Assembly (NCBI RefSeq): GCF_001541225.1
Contig: NZ_LMTS01000327.1
Span: forward strand, 56,129 to 120,128
Source of the DNA: Variovorax sp. WDL1
GTDB taxonomy: Bacteria; Pseudomonadota; Gammaproteobacteria; Burkholderiales; Burkholderiaceae_C
Direction: 5' to 3'
Length of the DNA stretch: 64,000 bases
The first letter of the stretch is position 1. Each line of letters starts with the position of its first letter. A program made the position numbers and the translations under genes. Of the stretch, positions 60,311 to 64,000 are shown in pieces. A model generated the notes under the pieces. It was not told the DNA's origin. It saw nothing but the letters and a program-made list of their open reading frames with translations, and ran no database searches.

Positions 60311-61231
60311 TCACACCGGGATCTTCGCCGCCACCTTGTCCGCCACCAGTCCGAAGCCGGTCGGGATCGTGGGGTGCAGCTCGTTCTGCCAGAACTGCTG
60401 GTAGTCCGCATCCAGCGTGGACAGGGTGCCGCGCAGGTTCGCATGCACCACGTGCTGGAACTCCGGATGCTGCAGCAGCGCGATCTGCATGGCGTTGAGC
60501 CGGTCGATCAGCGTCTTCAGGATCTTCCTGCGGTCCTCCAGCGCGTCGTAGCCCAGCTCGACGAGTCCCGGCTTCAGCCACACGTTGAGGAAGACGCCGC
60601 GGCCGTCGGGCACCGGGTAGTCGTAGCCGTGGATCAGGATCGGCACCTTGCGCCCGACCGAGGCGACGCTGACGGTGGTAATGGCCGACAGCATGACCGC
60701 CAGCAGCTCGCGCAGCCTCCCGTCGACGACCTTCAGGAGCATCTCCTCCTTGACCGGCTGCGCGTGGCCCTCCGCCGCCGGGTGCACCAGCGACTTGAGC
60801 GTCTGCTTGTCGCCCACCACGTCGTTGCCCCCGCCCGAGAGCAGGATCGCCTTCAGGCTGCTCTTGTCGGCCGGGGCCAGGCCCTCGATGCGCGTGGTCA
60901 GCCATTGCAGCTGCTCGCCCCGGGTCGTGTCGTCGAGGTCGGGGAGGTCGTCGCCCGGTGGCACTTCGAAGATCATCTCCGCGAGCGTGCTGCCGGCACG
61001 GGCGCGCGAATCCACCGTGTAGTGGAACTTGCGCTCCAGCACGTCGAGCACGTCGCCCCGTGGCCAGTAGGAGAACCACGAATCGCCGATCGCGAGGAGC
61101 ATCTTCTGCGCCGCGGCCAGGGGCGCGAACCCCGCACCGCGCGCCACGCGCCGGCGCTGCCCCTCCACCAGGAAGTCGCCGAGCCGACGGCCGCGTTCGA
61201 TGGCCGGCTGGTCCTTGTCATAGGTGCCCAT
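60311..61231 (-). CDS. SGNH/GDSL-type hydrolase
   Basis: A 306-residue protein with SGNH hydrolase blocks: GDSWFSYWP (nucleophile Ser51), a block II-like Gly in RARAGSTLAEM, SGGGNDVVG (Gly135/Asn136) and NELHPT with His286. The usual Asp three residues before the His is Asn283, so a Ser-His dyad is likely. No signal peptide is visible, so it should be cytosolic. It lies 36 bases downstream of the DyP-P450 gene on the same strand and is probably co-expressed with it. Substrate (lipid, ester or carbohydrate ester) is unknown. Confidence 0.8.
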   Translation of the reverse strand: MGTYDKDQPAIERGRRLGDFLVEGQRRRVARGAGFAPLAAAQKMLLAIGDSWFSYWPRGDVLDVLERKFHYTVDSRARAGSTLAEMIFEVPPGDDLPDLDDTTRGEQLQWLTTRIEGLAPADKSSLKAILLSGGGNDVVGDKQTLKSLVHPAAEGHAQPVKEEMLLKVVDGRLRELLAVMLSAITTVSVASVGRKVPILIHGYDYPVPDGRGVFLNVWLKPGLVELGYDALEDRRKILKTLIDRLNAMQIALLQHPEFQHVVHANLRGTLSTLDADYQQFWQNELHPTIPTGFGLVADKVAAKIPV

Positions 61232-61267
61232 GTCCCCTCTCCTTGGCAGCCGGGGCTGCGCCGTGCT

Positions 61268-64000
61268 TCAGCCGCCGATGCGGCCTTCGAAGGTGAAAGC
61301 CAGCGGCGCCGGGCTGGGCCGCATCCGTTCCTTCTCGTCCACCAGGCCGGCCAGGATGCCCAGCAGCACCCCCATGCCCGCCTGGTAGCCCGGGCAGGCA
61401 TGCGCTGGGTGCGGGCCATCCTGGGTGCGCCGGCCGCCGAAGATCGGCGTCACGTCGAGCTTGTCTTCGCGCAGGTTCTGCTGCGTCGCCGAGACCAGCG
61501 ACAGGACCACGGTCTCGCCCTCGGCGAGCGTTTCGTGGCCGAGCTGGACGCCTTCGCCCTTGACGCGCCGCCAGACGAGTTCCGGCGAGGGCCGCAGCTG
61601 CATCACCTCCTTCAGTGGCGCTTCGAGCAGTGCCCTGGCCCTTTCGTACGGGTCCGCCTCCCGGCTTTGCGCCCAGGCCGTGCGCAGCGACCAGAAGGTG
61701 CCGTCGCGCAGCCACTCGTTGAGAGACAGCCGCAGGTTGCCGTCCACGGTGGGCAGGAAACCCATGAGCGCGCCGACAAAGGTGCGCGCCACGAAATCGT
61801 CCTGCGGCTTGGCGTCGGGGAAGGCGCGGAGGATGGCGGACGCCAGCACCGCGTCCTTGCCCTGGGGCGTCTTCGGCACGGACTTGCTCTTCTGGAACGG
61901 CCGGATGAAGGCATGCAGCGATGCGGTAAGCGCCTCGCCGTAGCGCTCGCCGTAGGCTTTCACGTCCTCGTTGGGGTGGGGCTGGAAGATGTAGCGCGAG
62001 GGCGCGGTGAACTGGGCGGGATAGATCGCGGGCTCGCCTTCCTTCCAGTCCCAGCGCCAGCTGCCGGGCACCAGGGCGGGCGCCGGCTCGCCGGGCGCCG
62101 GCGCCGCGGGCAGGCCGAACCATTCCTGGCACAGCTGCGCCAGCACCTTGTCGCAGACCTCCTTGGCGTCGAGGTTGAGTTCCCAGCGCTTTCGTCCCAG
62201 CAGCGGGGCGATGCCCTTTTCGACTTCGATGAACTTGCTCAGCACCTCCGTGGTGAAGGCAAAGGCCGAGCGGAAAGCGCTCTCCTCGCCGAGGCCGCCG
62301 ATCGCCTTGTTGACTTCCCTTGACTGGCGCTCGTACTCGCCGCTGCCGTCGCGGTCCAGGCCCAGGTAGATCTGCCGGATCGATCCGTCCATCCGTTCCT
62401 GGTAACCCGCCACCGTGTAGTGCCGGTCGTCGCCCAGCACTTCCAGCACGCGCTCGCGATCGGCGACCAGCACGCCGTAGGCCGTGCGCAGCACGCCGCC
62501 GTGGTGCTCGCGGATGGCAGCCCAGATGCCGGCGCTGATGAACTTCTCCTGCGCCTCCGGGTCCTCGAGCGCACTCTTCCAGGCCCGGATCGCCGGCGCG
62601 GGGCAGGGCGCTCCTTCGAGCCGCAGCAGCGCCTGGATGCGCTGCTCGCCTTCGGCGGCCGACCAGACGGGCAGGGGACGCGGGCCGAGGGCGGCCAGGT
62701 GGATAAGCTGTTGCAGCGCATGCACCGAGGGCGTGAACAGGTAGGCGCCCCATTCCACGCGCACGTAGGGCCGCGACTCCTCGTTGACGCCGGGCGCCGC
62801 GTCCAGAGCGATGCGATGGCTCCGCGGGACCCCGTCGACCGGATGCTCGAAGCGGAAGCTGCGGTCCTCGCCCACCTCGGGCACGCCGAGCAGCGAATCG
62901 CTCTGGCCCGAGAAGCCGCCGGCGCTGTTGCCGCCGACCAGCCAGCGCTGGATCACCTCGAACTGCTCGCTGATGCTGGCGTTGTAGGCCATGAACATCA
63001 GGCCGCGCTCCTGGCCGTCGTCCACGTAGCCGCCCTCCGGAGCCGCCTCCGGAAACGCATAGCGCGGTCCGTACGACATGCTCCGGCGCATCAGCCGCGG
63101 GCGACGGCGCCCCGGTGGGTCCTGCGGCCCCTGGGCGGTTTCATCCTGCCGCGGGTTGGCTCGGCGGATGTGCGCGTGGAAGGGGCAGACCTTGCCCTCG
63201 CCGTCCGCGCGGTAGTCGAAGTCGTTGATCGCCGTGGCATCGACCAGCGGCCGGCCGTCCCGGTGCCGGCCCATCAGCTTCGCGAAGATCAGGTCCTCGT
63301 CGAGCCCGGTTTCGCGGCCGGCCTGCCGCACGGTCTCGTAGAGCGCGGCCACATCCTGGCGCAGCTTGCGCACGACCAGGAAGCTGCCGTTGTGGAAGAA
63401 GCGCACGCGCTCTCGCTCCGCGTCGCTGTCTCCCTGCGGGGCGGGGTCCGCCTCGTTCGGATAACCGAGCAGCAGTTCGCCCAGGTGCACCTGGTTGCGG
63501 TACACGGCGCCGTCGGGCACGGCGTCCAGCACCGGCTGGCCGTCGCCGTCGGCAAAGCCGAAGTGCTCCTGGATCCGCTCTTTGTCGTTCAGGTAGCGGC
63601 GCAGCGGCTCGATTGCCAGGAGCCGCACGCCGGGGCGCGCGCCGCCCTGCACGGGATTGCCGAAGAGCTTGCCGATCGTTCCGTGCAGCGGGTGGTTCCG
63701 GTCCGCGGGATCGCTCACGTCGTTGCCCGGCGCGCCGATGCGCAGCTGGATCACGAGGTGCACGGCCGCCAGCTCGACAGCGGTGTCGTGCTTCGGCGCG
63801 CCGGCCTGGACGAAGCGCTGCGGCAGGCGCCAGCGGCGCGGATGGTTGGCGCGGAAGTCCCCGAGCATGCTGGCCCGCGCCTCCATGCCCTCGCGGAATT
63901 CCTGCGGGAACCAGGCCAGCTGATCCTCCGGCATGCCGAGGAAGCGCAGGCCTTCGTAGGTGAGCGCGACGTTGACGATCGGCTGGCCCGCCGGCGGCTG
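61268..64000 (-). CDS. DyP-type peroxidase-cytochrome P450 fusion (5' end off the right edge)
   Basis: The frame is open to the window edge (910 codons visible). The in-frame ATG at 63934 is internal, because the 22 preceding codons (ending VNVALTYEGLRFLG) are typical DyP sequence. DyP part (to about 62800): HFGFADGDG with the GxxDG distal Asp (codon 63548-63550), LGELLLGYPNE, KLMGRHRDGRPLV, and CPFHAHIRRANPR with proximal His codon 63170-63172. P450 part (about 62600 to the stop): a B-C helix-like stretch with VLEVLGDDRHYTVAGYQERM, ExxR in NEWLRDG (Glu codon 61715-61717), and the haem-loop HPAHACPGYQAG with Cys codon 61394-61396. Both haem centres look intact. An SGNH hydrolase gene follows. 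Confidence 0.85.
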   Translation of the reverse strand, partial: QPPAGQPIVNVALTYEGLRFLGMPEDQLAWFPQEFREGMEARASMLGDFRANHPRRWRLPQRFVQAGAPKHDTAVELAAVHLVIQLRIGAPGNDVSDPADRNHPLHGTIGKLFGNPVQGGARPGVRLLAIEPLRRYLNDKERIQEHFGFADGDGQPVLDAVPDGAVYRNQVHLGELLLGYPNEADPAPQGDSDAERERVRFFHNGSFLVVRKLRQDVAALYETVRQAGRETGLDEDLIFAKLMGRHRDGRPLVDATAINDFDYRADGEGKVCPFHAHIRRANPRQDETAQGPQDPPGRRRPRLMRRSMSYGPRYAFPEAAPEGGYVDDGQERGLMFMAYNASISEQFEVIQRWLVGGNSAGGFSGQSDSLLGVPEVGEDRSFRFEHPVDGVPRSHRIALDAAPGVNEESRPYVRVEWGAYLFTPSVHALQQLIHLAALGPRPLPVWSAAEGEQRIQALLRLEGAPCPAPAIRAWKSALEDPEAQEKFISAGIWAAIREHHGGVLRTAYGVLVADRERVLEVLGDDRHYTVAGYQERMDGSIRQIYLGLDRDGSGEYERQSREVNKAIGGLGEESAFRSAFAFTTEVLSKFIEVEKGIAPLLGRKRWELNLDAKEVCDKVLAQLCQEWFGLPAAPAPGEPAPALVPGSWRWDWKEGEPAIYPAQFTAPSRYIFQPHPNEDVKAYGERYGEALTASLHAFIRPFQKSKSVPKTPQGKDAVLASAILRAFPDAKPQDDFVARTFVGALMGFLPTVDGNLRLSLNEWLRDGTFWSLRTAWAQSREADPYERARALLEAPLKEVMQLRPSPELVWRRVKGEGVQLGHETLAEGETVVLSLVSATQQNLREDKLDVTPIFGGRRTQDGPHPAHACPGYQAGMGVLLGILAGLVDEKERMRPSPAPLAFTFEGRIGG

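Noticed and set aside
57869..60498. Long open frames in other frames across the cyclase-ATPase gene
   Set aside because: Both the plus-shifted and the antisense frames lack motifs, while the chosen frame shows cyclase and Walker residues in order.
61268..63934. Treating the ATG at 63934 as the true start of the DyP-P450 gene
   Set aside because: The 22 codons upstream to the window edge continue the same frame with typical DyP sequence, so the gene is truncated by the edge.

Overview
The window is GC-rich, gene-dense chromosomal DNA of a betaproteobacterium, most likely a member of the Comamonadaceae (Variovorax or a close relative). This rests on housekeeping gene content and order (dapC-dapD-pilU-dapE-prmB, lptF/lptG divergent from pepA-holC, rimP-nusA-infB-rbfA-truB-typA, smpB divergent from ratA-rnfH, guaB-guaA) and on protein-level resemblance; no database search was possible. 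Most of it is core genome. The more accessory parts are about 6.8-7.5 kb, 43.3-45.6 kb and, above all, 51.4 kb to the right edge.

Left part (1-16.6 kb, mostly minus strand): a vapBC-like toxin-antitoxin pair, argA, and a lysine/diaminopimelate cluster (dapC, dapD, dapE) with a pilU-type retraction ATPase inserted in it and prmB at its end. A 169-bp near-perfect palindrome sits between pilU and dapE. hrpA lies on the plus strand. A tiny DUF3309 membrane protein, a YbdL-type aminotransferase coupled to cysB, a CbiX-type chelatase and the LPS export permeases lptG/lptF follow on the minus strand.

Middle part (16.6-34 kb): pepA-holC-hypothetical; a branched-chain amino acid type binding lipoprotein; a stand-alone receiver protein; tRNA-Ser(GGA) with its own promoter and terminator; an SPFH/NfeD pair; an AdiA-type arginine decarboxylase; a fasciclin protein; an exported ATP-dependent DNA ligase; fabI; the yejABEF oligopeptide/microcin-C type ABC importer; and an MFS permease.

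Translation block (34-43 kb): a -10 box and a strong intrinsic terminator precede rimP-nusA-infB-rbfA-truB-typA, an arrangement that suggests attenuation of the nusA operon. Next come an EamA permease, a small YXWGXW-like exported protein and an ECF sigma/anti-sigma/lipoprotein cassette. A WcaF-like acetyltransferase, smpB, ratA-rnfH, a DUF4124 protein and guaB-guaA follow.

Right part (51.4-64 kb, the accessory-looking segment after guaA): a paoABC-like periplasmic molybdenum aldehyde oxidoreductase with DoxX, divergent from a LysR regulator; a class III nucleotidyl cyclase-AAA ATPase-repeat signalling protein; and, convergent with it, an SGNH hydrolase preceded by a large gene that runs off the right edge. 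That gene joins a DyP-type haem peroxidase to a cytochrome P450 in one polypeptide, with the DyP GxxDG and proximal His motifs and the P450 ExxR and Cys ligand all visible. This candidate two-haem oxygenase with a hydrolase partner is the most unusual system in the window.
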